Shown: positions 1 to 11,400 of the stretch, in pieces
Position numbering within the stretch: the stretch's first letter is position 1
How the letters are laid out: each line of letters opens with the position of its first letter
From: Kitagawia praeruptora
Taxonomy: Eukaryota > Streptophyta > Magnoliopsida > Apiales > Apiaceae
Length of the DNA: 64,000 nt
Reading direction: 5' to 3'
Assembly: GCA_037693485.1 (NCBI GenBank)
Contig: CM075347.1
Span: 140,276,501-140,340,500 of the forward strand
Program-made: the position numbers and the translations under genes
Notes under the pieces: generated by a model
Told to the model about the DNA's origin: nothing
The model's database searches: none
Seen by the model: the letters and a program-made list of their open reading frames with translations, nothing else

Positions 1-1040
1 AGTGATATTTAGTGTCTCCTTAGTAAATCGTTTGAGGTAATCCCTCAGACTTTCGTTCTTCCCTTGTACTACGTACATGAGAGACGCTGAGCTCTTTTCA
101 TGAACTCTTCCACTTATGAATTGGCTGACGAAAGCAACACTCAACTCCTTGAAAGAGCCAATTGAGTTTGCAGGCAAGTGGCTATACCATCTTTGTGCCA
201 TGCCCGACAAGGTTTGAGGGAACGCCCTACACTTCAAGGTGTCGCTTGCAGGTTGTAGCAACAGCGCATTCGAAAACGTCCTGACATGGTTTGCGGGATC
301 ACCCGTTCCATCATAAGCTTTGATTGTCGGCATCTTGAATTTCTTTGAGATACGGGCATTCATCACCTCCTCAGTAAATGGAGGTGTGGGATCATCTGGA
401 TCTCCGAGTAGCATCAAATCTTTGGGGTTACTCCTGGGAGTTTCTACCCTTGCTGTTTTATCAGATGGGGCATCAACCCTTCTTTGCCTTCTCGGAGGCC
501 TTTCTAAATCAACGAAAGGGATCCCTCCTGGAGGAGGTCCATTCTGGTTTAGCCTTGCCTGCTTTCTTGCCATATCTTCCTTCAACCTTAAGATTTCGGC
601 TTCATGAGCCTTGATCCTTTCAGCGATTGTAGGAGGGGGTCCATCATGGATAGTTTGACGCCTCCTTCGAGGTTCTCTACTGGCACGTTGCCTCCTTGGA
701 GCTTCATCACGATCGTAATCATTATCATCAGAAGACGATTCATCAGTATAGGGACCTGAGTAGTCACGATAATCTCGATCTCGGATCTGTAAGGCATGAC
801 CACTTGATCCAGCTCCTTGAGTACGAGGGTAGTCACCACCATCTGAAGGGGATTAGTCCCTGGATTTATGTGAATGATCGGAGGTAGCGTACTCTCAACA
901 GGGGGAGTCGTCCCTAAGGGTTGAGAAACTTGATGTTGAATGATCGCCCCGGTCGTTGGGGGCACTGGATCCATGGTGGGCGGAGCGGAGCTGAGAGGTA
1001 GAGGCTCGGTACTTGCTGTTGTCCTTCGTGTTTGAACCAT
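1..1040 (-). pseudogene. Ty3/Gypsy gag, partial second copy (runs off window)
   Basis: Second copy of the gag region found at 5504-7111, on the same strand and close to identical at nucleotide level. The N-terminus starts at the ATG at 1038-1040 (MVQTRRT...). About 100 bp present in the other copy is missing near 835-840, which throws the frame so that the N-terminal and main gag parts are read in different frames. The main gag segment (DMARKQARLN, WYSHLPAN, SLRDYLKRF motifs) continues to the window edge. At about 791 this copy has CAG (Gln) where the other copy has a TAG stop. It lies directly downstream of the LTR at 1059-1653, so it looks like the start of another element unit sharing that LTR. 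Confidence 0.85.
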
Positions 1041-1058
1041 GGTTGATGTTTTCTTAAA

Positions 1059-1653
1059 TGTTGTGGATTAAAATCTAGGTCATGAATTTGTAATTAATGC
1101 TAGGGTTCGGGAGCTTCTTGCTTCAATGGCTGTTTCCGTGTTCGAGACTAATTGGTCCTCACAGAGTGCCTACGTATCTCGTTATTGAGAATCAAGCCAA
1201 AAACGTAGTTCTAGGTGATGGTGCCCTCGAGGCTATGGAGGCGAGAGCTCACCTAGGACGCAGTGGCTTGTGTGTCCTTAATAGAGGATTAAGCCAAAAC
1301 GTAGTTCTGAGAATGAGGGGTCAGACCCTTTATATAGATTGAGAAGCCTTAGAATCGTAGTAGGGTTAGGTGACTTGGTGGGCAAGTCACCGCCTTGAGG
1401 AAGGTTCTAGACTCCTTCCTTGTATGAGTCTGTTTCCTTGTATGACAGCGTGCCTTGGAGGCTACTCCTTGTATTGATAATATCCTTATTTGGCTCTTAT
1501 TTGCTGAGCTGTTTATTACCCCTTATATTAATTATGAAATTAATATTATAAATAGGGTTTGGGCCTATCTGATGGGCCCCACGTTTGGACCGTTCTAGGA
1601 CTAATTAATGTCACATTAAATGTGTCTTTAGGGCTTATTTTTAGCCCATATCA
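1059..1653 (-). repeat. LTR, left copy (3' LTR of the Tat-like element)
   Basis: Plus-strand ends are TGTTGTGG and CATATCA, matching the right LTR (TGTCGTGG ... CATATCA). It carries an extra stretch of about 95 bp near 1200-1295 and lacks a 33 bp duplication present in the right LTR. It is followed on the right by a polypurine tract on the minus strand, as expected for a 3' LTR, while gag of a second unit lies on its other side. Confidence 0.85.
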
Positions 1654-1668
1654 TTTGCCCCCCAACTT
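1654..1668 (-). other. Polypurine tract (PPT) of Tat-like element
   Basis: On the minus strand this reads AAGTTGGGGGGCAAA directly before the LTR start TGATATGG. Its position and purine run fit the plus-strand primer of an LTR element. Confidence 0.8.
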
Positions 1669-1743
1669 CTAGGAAAACTGATCAGGTTTTCCTTGAAGTT
1701 TTAACGGCCTTATTCGAGACTTGGGTCAGGGTCTATCGCTCTT

Positions 1744-2150
1744 ACATGAGTATCTTCAACAACATCATCTTAACGTAAAGCGTGGAGCGACCGACGCATT
1801 TACGACGATGTTGAACGATGCTAGTCAGTGTTAAAAGGCACTACACAGCGCTAACCAGCCTTAAACAACGTTCAAACAGTGTTAAACGATGTTAAATGGC
1901 ATAAAACGGCACTAACGACACTAACCGGTGCTAATCAGTGCTAATCAGCACTAATCTGTGCTAACAGGCACTAAACAGCGCTTAAACGACACTAATCTGT
2001 GCTAACAAGCACTAAACAGCGCTTAAACGACACTAATCTGTGCTAACAGGCACTAAACAGCGCTTAAACGACACTAATCTGTGCTAACATGCACTGAACA
2101 GCGCTTAAACGAAGGAGATTCGGGACAACTGCAGCCTCTTCCGGACAGCT
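1744..2150. repeat. Tandem repeat array, 41 bp unit (3' region of Tat-like element)
   Basis: Three near-perfect 41 bp units run from 1980 to 2102, each beginning GCTTAAACGACACTAATCTG, with a partial fourth. The preceding stretch (about 1800-1980) is made of looser variants of the same words (GCTAATCAGTG, GTTAAACGATG). The array lies between the pol remnants and the 3' LTR, a region where Tat-lineage elements are known to carry variable tandem repeats. It has no coding potential. Confidence 0.85.
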
Positions 2151-2159
2151 AGTCAGCCG

Positions 2160-2690
2160 ATAAGGGTCCTGGTCAGCTGCCAGGTGCTCCTGGTCGGCTG
2201 CCAGGAGATCCTGGTCGGCTGCCAGGAGATCCTGGTCGGCCAGACCCCCTATGTGGCACCTGGTCGGCTGCCAGGAGATCCTGGTTGCCTGCCAGGTGCT
2301 CCTGGTTGCCTGCCAGGTGCTCCAAGTTGCCTGGGAGTGCTTAAACGACGTTTCAATCTATGTTAAACGACGTTGAATGGCATAAGACGGAACTACACTG
2401 TGCTAATCGATGCTTGAACGATGTTTAGTTGGAGGTCGATGTTCGTTTCAGAAAGTAAGAAACCTTCGACAGAACCATCAAACCATCCAACCAACTGACG
2501 GGAGGTGCCAGGAGGTCGGCTGGAGCCCCTCCGTGGCACCTGGTCGGTTGCCAGGAGATCCTGGTCGGCCAGACCTTCTCCATGGCACCTGGTCGGCTGC
2601 CAGGAGATCCTGGTCGGCCAGACCTTCTTCATGGCACCTGGTCGGCTGCCAGGAGATCCTGGTTGCCTGACAGGTGCTCCATGGTCGCTT
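2160..2690. repeat. GC-rich tandem repeats, 49 bp unit
   Basis: Units beginning TGGCACCTGGTCGGCTGCCA start at 2534, 2583 and 2632 (spacing 49 bp). Shorter related units (CTGGTCGGCTGCCAGGAGAT) occur at about 2170-2335. A sub-motif close to a palindrome, CCAGGAGATCCTGG, recurs in every unit. Several open frames cross this array on both strands only because the repeat contains no stops. It is a second array in the same 3' region of the Tat-like element, much more GC-rich than its surroundings. Confidence 0.85.
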
Positions 2691-3420
2691 TGTCGTGCCT
2701 CTCGGAGCTTTTCGCAATGCCTGGAGTCTCGTTCTTGAATCACGTCCTTGACGTTTGTATGTTGTATACTTCCTTTCAGGGCATAATCAGTCTCTTTTCA
2801 TTAGCAAAGCTAATCTCTTGCAATCCATCTTCCTTAAACGTAATTAACTCTTAATGCTCAGTTAAACGCTCCAGCGCAGCCTGGCGCAATTTACTCGCTT
2901 GTTGAATCCTTGGTCTTGAACCTTGAGTTCATTCATGGTTGTTGGTTATCATCAACCCTTAACTCTCATTCTAAGATGTAAAAATGATGAAGTCCCTTAG
3001 TTCTTGCCCCCCTTGCTACATATGGTAGAGATCTTGATTCTCGGTTGATCATTCAAGAAGTTCCCTTGCCACTCGGCACTTGACTTCAAGTTTGGTGTGC
3101 CTTGGCTGGTTGTCAACCCTTTATCTTGATTCTAGGTTTCAAACCTTCTTCTTATGCTCACAGGACCTTACTTTGGTTTGAATTCGATTGACGGCTCTTG
3201 ATCCAAGTCCTTAAACTCAAACGACAAACTCGATTGGAGGCAGACAGCCTTTTTGGCCATCAAGGCTAAAATTTTGTGTCAGGATTTGAGATTCAAGATT
3301 TTAAGTATGGAATGACCAAGGACCTCTTATCTCAACATTCTCACTAATAGTTTCTGTGCCTTCAAGGCATTATTAGGGAGCCAACCAGTCTTAGGATGAG
3401 CTTTTAAGAGGGTCTATCCT
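2691..3420 (-). other. Non-coding remainder of Tat-like element
   Basis: No readable integrase motif was found here on the minus strand, although integrase would be expected between RNase H and the 3' LTR. The stretch is therefore a deletion scar or strongly eroded sequence. Confidence 0.5.
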
Positions 3421-4389
3421 TCAGCTTACATCAACTGGTGCTACCAATTTTGAAATAATAGATGGGGCCTTCAAGACCTGAAAGTAAACACTTCCGGCGT
3501 AGTTCTCTATTTCAGAAGAAGTAAACTTAGATTGGGCATCAGCCTTAACGTTTTGTTCTCTCGGAATGCGCTTCTCATACCATTCATCAAACTGAGTCAT
3601 CACGGCCTTCACGACTCTCAAGTACTTTGTCGTAGTTTGAGATTCTTGACTCTCATGATTCTAGCCAAGCCCAATCCGGCTATCAAGGCTTCATACTCAG
3701 CTTCGTTGCTGGTTGTTGGGAAGTCCAACTTCAAAACATACTCAACTGTGAACCCATCGGGGCTTTGCAAGACCAAAACTGCACCACTAGATTTTGTTTT
3801 TGATGCTCCATCAAAATAGAGCACCCAATATTCCTTTTAATCAGGTATAAGATCCTCATCTTTATCCTTTCTTCCAGGGGTGGTTACTGTCTTCTACCCC
3901 CCCGACTTCTTGGTTGCGAATGGCACATTCAACCATGAAGTCCGCCAATGCCTGAGCCTTGATGGCTGTTCGAGGCTTATACGTGATGTCAAATTCTCCA
4001 AACTTAATTGCCCACTTGATCAGCCTTCCACTGGCCTTCGGGCTATGCAATATGTTCCTCAATTGCTGGTCCATCAGGACTTCAATCTTGTGTTCCTGGA
4101 AGTACGATCGTAGCTTTCTCGAGGCGGTTACCAATGCCAGAGCAAACTTCTCAATGGTAGAGTGATTCAACTCAGCTCCATGCAAGACCTTGCTCACATA
4201 GTAGATAGGTCCTTGAACCTTATTCTCTTCTCGAATGAGAACATCACTCAATGCTTGTGCAGATACCGCCAGGTATAGATAAAGAGTCTCTTCAAGACTA
4301 GGTTTGGCCAACAACGGGGCTTCAGTCACGAATTTCTTTAGTTGTTCAAAGGCCTCTTGGCTTCCAGGTGCCCACTTAAAATTCTTCAC
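3421..4389 (-). pseudogene. Pol remnant: RT-linked RNase H and second (aRNase H-like) domain
   Basis: 3862-4389 reads as the C-terminal RT/RNase H region of a Ty3/Gypsy polyprotein: the FKWAPGSQEAFEQLKKFV connection segment, the LYLYLAVSAQALSDVL RNase H start and IYYVSKVLHGAE. 3421-3824 reads as a second RNase H module (LYFDGASKTKSSGAVLV, then SNEAEYEALIAGL with the expected D and E residues). The pieces are in different frames, so at least one frameshift separates them. The core RT motif (YxDD) is absent. Two RNase H modules in a row are the hallmark used here to call the Tat branch. Confidence 0.8.
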
Positions 4390-4783
4390 CTTCTTCTACT
4401 AGATAAATATGAAGCTAAGTCCTATGAAGCTAAGTCCTACTAGGATAACTTGAGCCCATCGGGGCTTTGCAAGACTAGGCCCGCACCAGATTTTGTTTTA
4501 GATGCTCCATCAAAATGGAGCAACCACCACTCCTTTTGGTCTCCTCCTTATTATTCTGAAGTTCACTTCCTGCTTGGGGTATTACCTCCTACCCCCCGAC
4601 TTCTTGGTTGCCAATGGTACATAAGTCAGTTAACGCCTTAGCCTCAATGGTTGTCCGAGGCTTCTGTGTGATGTCCTCTGACGGCCTTTCTTGGCGTTCC
4701 TTACCACTGCGGACATCCATGTCTTCAATCGGAAGGACCTGCCTCCCGACTCCGTCAGGCCTTAACGCGGCTACATAACAGCT
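4390..4783 (-). pseudogene. Rearranged pol fragment
   Basis: The stretch 4450-4530 is a diverged second copy of the start of the aRNase H-like domain at about 3745-3830 (the same ATCGGGGCTTTGCAAGAC and GATGCTCCATCAAAAT words). It sits where the RT core should be, so the RT has been replaced by a deletion plus a local duplication. Confidence 0.6.
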
Positions 4784-5503
4784 TCATGCCATCTTTTGAT
4801 CGCCTTTATGTTCTCCAACACCATTCCGGGTTAGGAACTTGATCTTCATAGGATAAGTTGAGGCAACAGCCTTGAATGCATGAAGTCCAGTCCTTCCGAG
4901 GATAGCGTTGTACGTTAAAACCGCCTTGATTACCAGGAAGTTCAACATCTGAGTGGCCTTCTTGGGCTCCTGTCCAATAGTCACAGGCAATTGAATAGTC
5001 CCTTCAACTTTAGATCCTACTCCATTAAATCCATATATAGGCATGTTATTAGGGGTCAACTGAGAATCATTGTAACCCATCTTCACAAATGCATCATGAA
5101 ATAGAACGTCAACGGAAGCTCCATTATCTATCAAGACTCGCTTCACTTCTGAGTTTCTAATTACAGGAGTTATGACCAACAGGTCGTCATGGGGGAACTT
5201 CACCCCTTCAAGATCAAAATCATCAAAACCAATTGCGATTTCAGTCCTAGCCCGCTTCGGGGCCTCTCCCACGATGTGTATCACTTCTCTGGCATAAGCC
5301 TTCCGAGAATTCCTTGTTGTGCCGGCCGCAGTCGGGCCTCCTGAGATCATGTTGATTACTGGCCCTCGAGGTTTCGGGTTGCGATCGTGAACGTCATCCC
5401 TTCTATTATAATCTCTAATTAGATTAACACGATCTTCACCCTTAGTGAAGTGGCTCAATTTCCCTCTACGGATTAAAAACTCGATCTCATCTTTGAGTTG
5501 CTT
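4784..5503 (-). pseudogene. Retroviral-type aspartic protease of Tat-like element
   Basis: It continues the gag frame after a TGA at 5504-5506 and runs open to 4784. The active-site motif is LIDNGASVDVLF, with the catalytic Asp retained and N in the second position, followed by YNAILGRTGLHAFKA (the flap/C-terminal ILGR motif). Upstream there is an EIEFLIRRGKL segment, typical of the gag-protease linker. It has no start codon of its own and would be made as part of Gag-Pro. Confidence 0.8.
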
Positions 5504-7111
5504 TCAATCATCAGTGTCATGCCCCACATCTCTGTGGAATCTGTAATACTGATTCTTGTTTCTCTTTGCGGGATCACCCCTGAGTGGCTTCGGCCATCGG
5601 AAATCCTTATCATTCTCAATGTCCAACAAGATTCGACTTCTAGGTGTATTCAACCTTGCATACTCAGTGAACCTCGGTCCTTGGTTCTTCTTAGGGGCAT
5701 AGTCGGAGTCCTCGCTAGTTCGGGGATACTTGTCCCTAGCATCATTCTCGTGGTCATCATACTCATGGTCTTGCTTTCGCTTCTTGGAGTCGTTACCTCC
5801 TCCTCCACTTACTGTGGCTTCTTTCTTCATGCTATTCTCAGCCTTGATATACTTATCAGCCCTTCGTTGGAGTTCGGCCATATTCTCAGGAGGATGCTTC
5901 GCCAACGATCTTTTAAAGAATAGGTCAGTGGTTCCGTGTTCCAGGACCACCATAGCCACCTTATTCTCCAAATCAGTGATATTTATTGTCTCCTTAGTAA
6001 ATCGTTTGAGGTAATCCCTCAGACTTTCGTTCTTCCCTTGTACTACGTACATGAGAGACGCTGAGCTCTTTTCATGAACACTTCCACTAATGAATTGGCT
6101 GACGAAAGCAGCACTCAACTCCTTGAAAGAGCCAATTGAGTTTGCAGGCAAGTGACTATACCATCTTTGTGCCATGCCCGACAAGGTTTGAGGGAACGCC
6201 CTACACTTCATGGTGTCGCTTGCAGGTTGTAGCAACAGCGCATTCGAAAATGTCCTGACATGGTTTGCGGGAACACCCGTTCCATCATAAGCTTTGATTG
6301 TCGGCATCTTGAATTTCTTTGAGATACGGGCATTCATCACCTCCTCAGTAAATGGAGGTGTGGGATCATCTGGATCTCCGAGTAGCATCAAATCTTTGGG
6401 GTTACTCCTGGGAGTTTCTACCCTTGTTGTTTTATCAGATGGGGCATCAACCCTTCTTTGCCTTCTCGGAGGCCTTTCTAAATCAACGAAAGGGATCCCT
6501 CCTGGAGGAGGTCCATTCCGGTTTAGCCTTGCCTGCTTTCTTGCCATATCTTCCTTCAACCTTAAGATTTCGGCTTCATGAGCCTTGATCCTTTCAGCGG
6601 TTGTAGGAGGGGGTCCATCATGGATAGTTTGACGCCTCCTTCGAGCTTCTCTACTGGCACGTCGCCTCCTTGGAGCTTCATCACGATCGTAATCATTATC
6701 ATCAGAAGACGATTCATCAGTATAGGGACCTGAGTAGTCACGATAATCTCGATCTCGGATCTATAAGGCATGACCACTTGATCCAGCTCCTTGAGTACGA
6801 GGGTAGTTAGGCAGCCCGTACATCGGATTGGTACTCACGGGGAGATCCGTAGCATGGATCTGGACCCCAAGTGGAGGGTTGTTAGGATCGACAATCAAGG
6901 GAGAAACCACCATCTGAAGGGGATTAGTCCCTGGATTTATGTGAATGACCGGAGGTAGCGTACTCTCAACAGGGGGAGTCGTCCCTAAGGGTTGAGAAAC
7001 TTGATGTTGAATGATCGCCCCGGTCGTTGGGGGCACTGGATCCGTGGCGGGCGGAGCGGAGCTGAGAGACAGAGGCTCGGTACTTGCTATTGTCCTTCGT
7101 GTTTGAACCAT
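5504..7111 (-). pseudogene. Gag of Tat-like element, in-frame nonsense codons
   Basis: Starts at the ATG at 7109-7111, 15 bp past the PBS. A proline-rich N-terminus is followed by a basic stretch, then the retrotransposon gag core (AYDGTG, HVRTFSNALLL, AQRWYSHLPANSI, YVVQGKNESLRDYLKRFT) and a charged tail with the zinc-knuckle region expected near the end. The reading frame is continuous with the protease frame to 4784. It is broken only by a TAG at 6761-6763 and a TGA at 5504-5506. In the 1-1040 copy the first site is CAG. No indel interrupts this gag, so decay is by point mutation. Confidence 0.85.
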
Positions 7112-7126
7112 GGTTGATGTTTTCTT

Positions 7127-7142
7127 CCCACAGACGGCGCCA
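7127..7142 (-). other. Primer-binding site of Tat-like element
   Basis: The minus strand reads TGGCGCCGTCTGTGGG two bases inside the 5' LTR, a classic plant Ty3/Gypsy PBS. In the left unit the equivalent bases are deleted (about 1051-1058), leaving that unit without a PBS. Confidence 0.85.
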
Positions 7143-7144
7143 AA

Positions 7145-7672
7145 TGTCGTGGATTAAAATCTAGGTCACGAATTTGTAATTAATGCTAAGGTTCGGGAGC
7201 TTCTTGCTTCAATGGCTGTTTCCGTGTTCGAGACTTATCGGTCCTTACAGAGTGCCTACGTATCTCGTTATTGAGAATCAAGCCAAGATGTAGTTCTGAG
7301 AATGAGGGGTCAGACCCTTTATATAGACTGAGAAGCCTTAGAATCGTAGTATGGTTAGGTGACTTGGTGGGCAAGTCACCGCCTTGAGGTGACTTGGTGG
7401 GCAAGTCACCGTCTTGAGGAAGGTTCTAGACTCCTTCCTTGTATGAGTCTGTTTCCTTGTATGACAGCGTGCCTTGGAGGCTACTCCTTGTAGTGATAAT
7501 ATCCTTATTTGGCTCTTATTTGCTGAGCTGTTTATTAACCTTAATATTAATTACGAAATTAATATTATAATTAAGGTTTGGGCCCATCTGGTGGGCTCCA
7601 CATTTTGACCATTCTAGGCTTAATTAATCCCACCTTAAATGTGTCTTTAGGGCTTATTTTCAGCCCATATCA
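7145..7672 (-). repeat. LTR, right copy (5' LTR of the Tat-like element)
   Basis: Ends are TGTCGTGG and CATATCA. It contains a 33 bp tandem duplication around 7370-7410 (TGACTTGGTGGGCAAGTCAC twice). Size 528 bp versus 595 bp for the left copy; the difference is explained by one insertion and one duplication. Confidence 0.85.
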
Positions 7673-8440
7673 ATCGGTGAGGCAAGTCTTTGGCTACCTT
7701 GGATAGGTGAAGCTAATTCGTCATTAGATTAATGTGACATTCATATTAATCGTCTGCTAGAACATGTAAACGACCTCGGTTCTCTAGGATATGTTCGTTT
7801 GCGAGTTTGATCATATGCCTAGTTTCCTATGGTGTGGTGGTGTTTAACATAGGTTGATTATACGTTTATTATAACTTGGATTGATCTGATTTAAGTCGAT
7901 TCATTCTCTAGAAGCATTGTTCTTCTCCAATTTTAACACATAAAATTATTAAATAGAGACCCAAAATCAAATTTCTTATGAAGAAAATACATCAAAGTTG
8001 ATTCGGGGAAATGGCAGTATAGAAAGGTGATGAGCAAAATCATGAAGTGCTCACTGTGGCAACACAGGGTGTGCATGTGTCTAATCACGAATAGTTAACT
8101 TAAATACTACATAAAAAATTTGTGTTAAAATGGAATAAATTTGTATATAAGATTACTTCTTTTCTTAGAATGGTAGAAGATTGATTTTCGAAATAATGTG
8201 TTGTGTGTTGTACTTTATTAAGATGTTTTATTTTTTGTTTTTTTAATAGTTGGATGTTTTAATTTTTGTTGTATTGTACTGTATTAAATAGATCTTTTAG
8301 TTTTTATTAGAAAGTATAGATTATTTATAGAATATAGGAGGAAACTAATAAATAAAAAAAAATGACTTATTCGGAACCAAATATTCAATTCATATGAAAT
8401 TAAAACAAAAAAAACATCTAGGGAAAAACAGCTGCATGTA
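7673..8440. other. Spacer without recognisable gene
   Basis: AT-rich sequence with no open frame, RNA gene or clear repeat terminus seen. Confidence 0.6.
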
Positions 8441-8477
8441 ATTTTTTTTTTTTTTGAAATAAACGTACGTGCTTTTA

Positions 8478-11400
8478 TTAAATTGAATCAATAATCAGAA
8501 CATCAGAAATAAACTCCGGAACGGTATCAACCCACTCGTGTACGCCTGACATAGAATGAGTAGCCCTCGCTAATGAATGAGCTACTGCATTCGCAGACCT
8601 GTGAATAAATTCAACTAGCACTTCATCATAGTGCTTAAATAACTCAACACAACTTGACACAATCGAATGAAAATAAGTACGCCCTTGAACATTTTTGCAT
8701 GCATCTGCTAACATCTTCGCATCTGTCTCAAAGACACACTTTCTGTATCCAAGCTCTTTTACCCATGAAAGAGCTTCCTTCAATGCAATAGCTTCAGCCT
8801 CCCGTGGTTGGTAAACTGCTGCAATTTTCTGGTTTCTAGCTCGGATAAAACCTCCATTCCAGTCTCGTATAATACTGCCCATACCAGTACACCCAGACTC
8901 CATAAACAAAGCAGCGTCAACATTAACTTTTATCCATCCTTGTTGTGGTGGCTGCCATTTTCTCGGACTTATGCTTGATACCACCTGGTGCTTCTGCCTC
9001 TCTACCCTACTCTGCCTCCACTCATACAGCATATTCATTGCCGTTGCTTGAACACCAAACTCAGATGTACTGATCTTATCCCACACCCACCTATTTCTTC
9101 GACTCCACAAGTTCCAACAGATCATCACAATCAGAGCCAACTTATCTGATGTGTATACACTAACAACTTGACGAAAAATATCAATGATATCCCCTTCATA
9201 TCCGCCTGAGCTGACTTCCTGCAGTCCCACGTTCACCCAAACCATCCGTGCAAACGAACAATCAAATAACACATGAGTTGCATCTTCATTGCGCACTAAG
9301 CACCAAGAGCACCTGGTATCAACCTGCACTCGCTTTGCTGCAAGAGCCATAGTAGTTGGCAACACCGATCTACATACTCTCCATAGAAAATTAATAACTT
9401 TACCTGGCAACTCCAATTTCCAAATTTTCCTCCAAAACGCTGCATGCTCCCAGATCTGTTCACCTTGCATCTTTCTATAACAACTACGAACAGAAAACAA
9501 TCCTGATTTTTCTAAACTCCAATACCATGAATCATCTCTATTCTGTCGAACCAACGGAATGCTTCTTATCAACTTTACATCCCGTTCATTAAATATATCC
9601 CTTAACAGATCATCATCCCATTGCTTTGTATCTAGCTCCATCAGACTTACAACTCGAATATGCTCTAATTCTTGATGCATATCAGTTGTTAAATATCCAT
9701 TTTCTCGATAAGGTAACCAAGGTATCTTCCAAACAGTTGTCGTTTCTCCATCTCCAATTCGTTTTCTACTACCTTGTCGAACCAAATCTTGTGCTGCAAC
9801 TATACTCCTCCACATGTAACTTGGATTAGTACCCACCTCAGCTTGTAGAAAATCCGTTTTTGGGAAATACCTCGCCTTCATAATACTTGTGACTAAAGTA
9901 TTCGCATTATTCAACAGCCTCCAGCCTTGAAATGCTAACATTGCAAGATTAAATTTGCTTAACTCCCTAAATCCCAGCCCTCCACCTGCTTTAGCAATGC
10001 ACATTTTATCCCACACCAGCCACCTAATTCCTTTCCCAGAACCTCCATTTCCCCACCAGAACGAATTCATCTGCCGCTGAATCCCGTTACAAATTTCATT
10101 TGGAATTAAGAATAGATTCATCCAGAAATTAGGTATTGTTTGAGCTGCAGTCTTCAAAAGCACAAGTTTTCCACCCTTCGATATGGATTTATTTCCCCAT
10201 CCCTGCAACTTCTGTCTGACTCGATCGCTTAAAAACTTAAACGCATGATTTTTCCTCCTCCCTATATGCATCGGCAATCCCAAATAATTCCATGGTGTAG
10301 AATTTTCTCGCACCTGCAACACATCACATACTTGCCTTCTATTTCCAGACGTGGTATTAGGACTAAACACCACACTCGACTTTCTGAAGTTTATGGCCTG
10401 CCCTGACAGATTTTCATACCTCAGCAAAACATTCTTTATATTCGAAGCTTCCAGAACTGTAGCCTTGAAAAATAGGTAACAATCATCAGCAAAGAGTAAG
10501 TGTGACACAGATGGCGCACCTCGAGCAACAGTACATCCATGAATCAATCCCATGTCTTCATGCCTCTTAAGCATAGAACTTAACTCCTCTGCACAGAGTA
10601 TATATAGATACGGGGAGATCGGATCCCCTTGTCTAAGTCCTCTACTAGGCTGAACATCACCAAAAATCTCACCTTCATGTATAAAACTATACGAAACTGA
10701 TTGAACACACTTCATAGTCCGCTCCCTCCAAACATCATTAAAACCAAATTTCACCATCATTGCTTCAAGGAAACTCCACTCCAACCTGTCATATGCCTTA
10801 GAGACATCAAGTTTTAACCCTACCACACCATTAGTACCTTGTGTCTGTCTTCTTATATAATGATTAATCTCAAACGCGATTAATGCATTATCTGTAAGTA
10901 ATCTTCCCTCCACAAAAGCACTCTGTTGCTCCGATATGACAGTGGATAGACAACTCTTTAATCGATTAGCCATCACCTTAGATAAAATTCGGAACAAAAC
11001 ATTGCATAAAGATATTGGTCTCAACTCCGTCATTTGTTGAGGCTGTTTGACCTTTGGAATAAGACACACCACCGTACGGTTGATTCCCTCTGGAAGCTCC
11101 CTTGTGCTTAAAAACTGTTGACAGAATCGAACTACATCCCCTCCTACCACACTCCAATATGCTTGAAAAAACCTCGGATTTAATCCATCAAACCCCGGTG
11201 ATTTATCCAGATGCATCGAAAAAGCAGCACACTTAACTTCATCACAGGTAACCGGCATTACAAGATTTTGATTCTGTTCCCTCGTAATTTGTTTCACTTC
11301 CTCTCTATCTGACAATCTCTCATCTGTCGTGGAACTTTGGAACAATTCTGAAAAATAATCCTGAATAATCTGCCTAACCCCATCTTTGTCTTCTTTCCAC

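Larger units (their letters stand above)
1059..7672 (-). mobile_element. Ty3/Gypsy LTR retrotransposon, Tat-like (dual RNase H), defective
   Basis: Minus-strand LTR element: 5' LTR 7145-7672, PBS 7127-7142, gag 5504-7111, protease 4784-5503, RNase H pieces 3421-4389, tandem-repeat 3' region about 1744-2690, PPT 1654-1668 and 3' LTR 1059-1653. Two RNase H modules, one RT-linked and one resembling a host-type RNase H, point to the Tat/Ogre branch of Ty3/Gypsy. The core RT and the integrase are not readable, so the element cannot act alone. The base run after the right LTR is ATCGG, but there is no matching ATCGG on the left. Gag of another unit begins there instead, so this is a tandem or recombinant arrangement rather than a clean insertion. 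Confidence 0.85.

Noticed and set aside
320..614. Plus-strand open frames opposite gag, repeated at 6294-6588
   Set aside because: Both copies are shadows of the minus-strand gag; they carry no domain and are conserved only because the gag copies are.
1980..2115. Regularly spaced repeats resembling a CRISPR array
   Set aside because: The 41 bp units abut directly with no unique spacers, and the context is a plant retrotransposon.
2184..2854. Several overlapping open frames on both strands rich in Gly, Pro and Trp
   Set aside because: They follow the 49 bp GC-rich repeat, which lacks stop codons; the translations are periodic repeats, not proteins.
5498..6014. Plus-strand frames of 141 and 94 residues with hydrophobic stretches
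   Set aside because: Antisense to gag of the Tat-like element.
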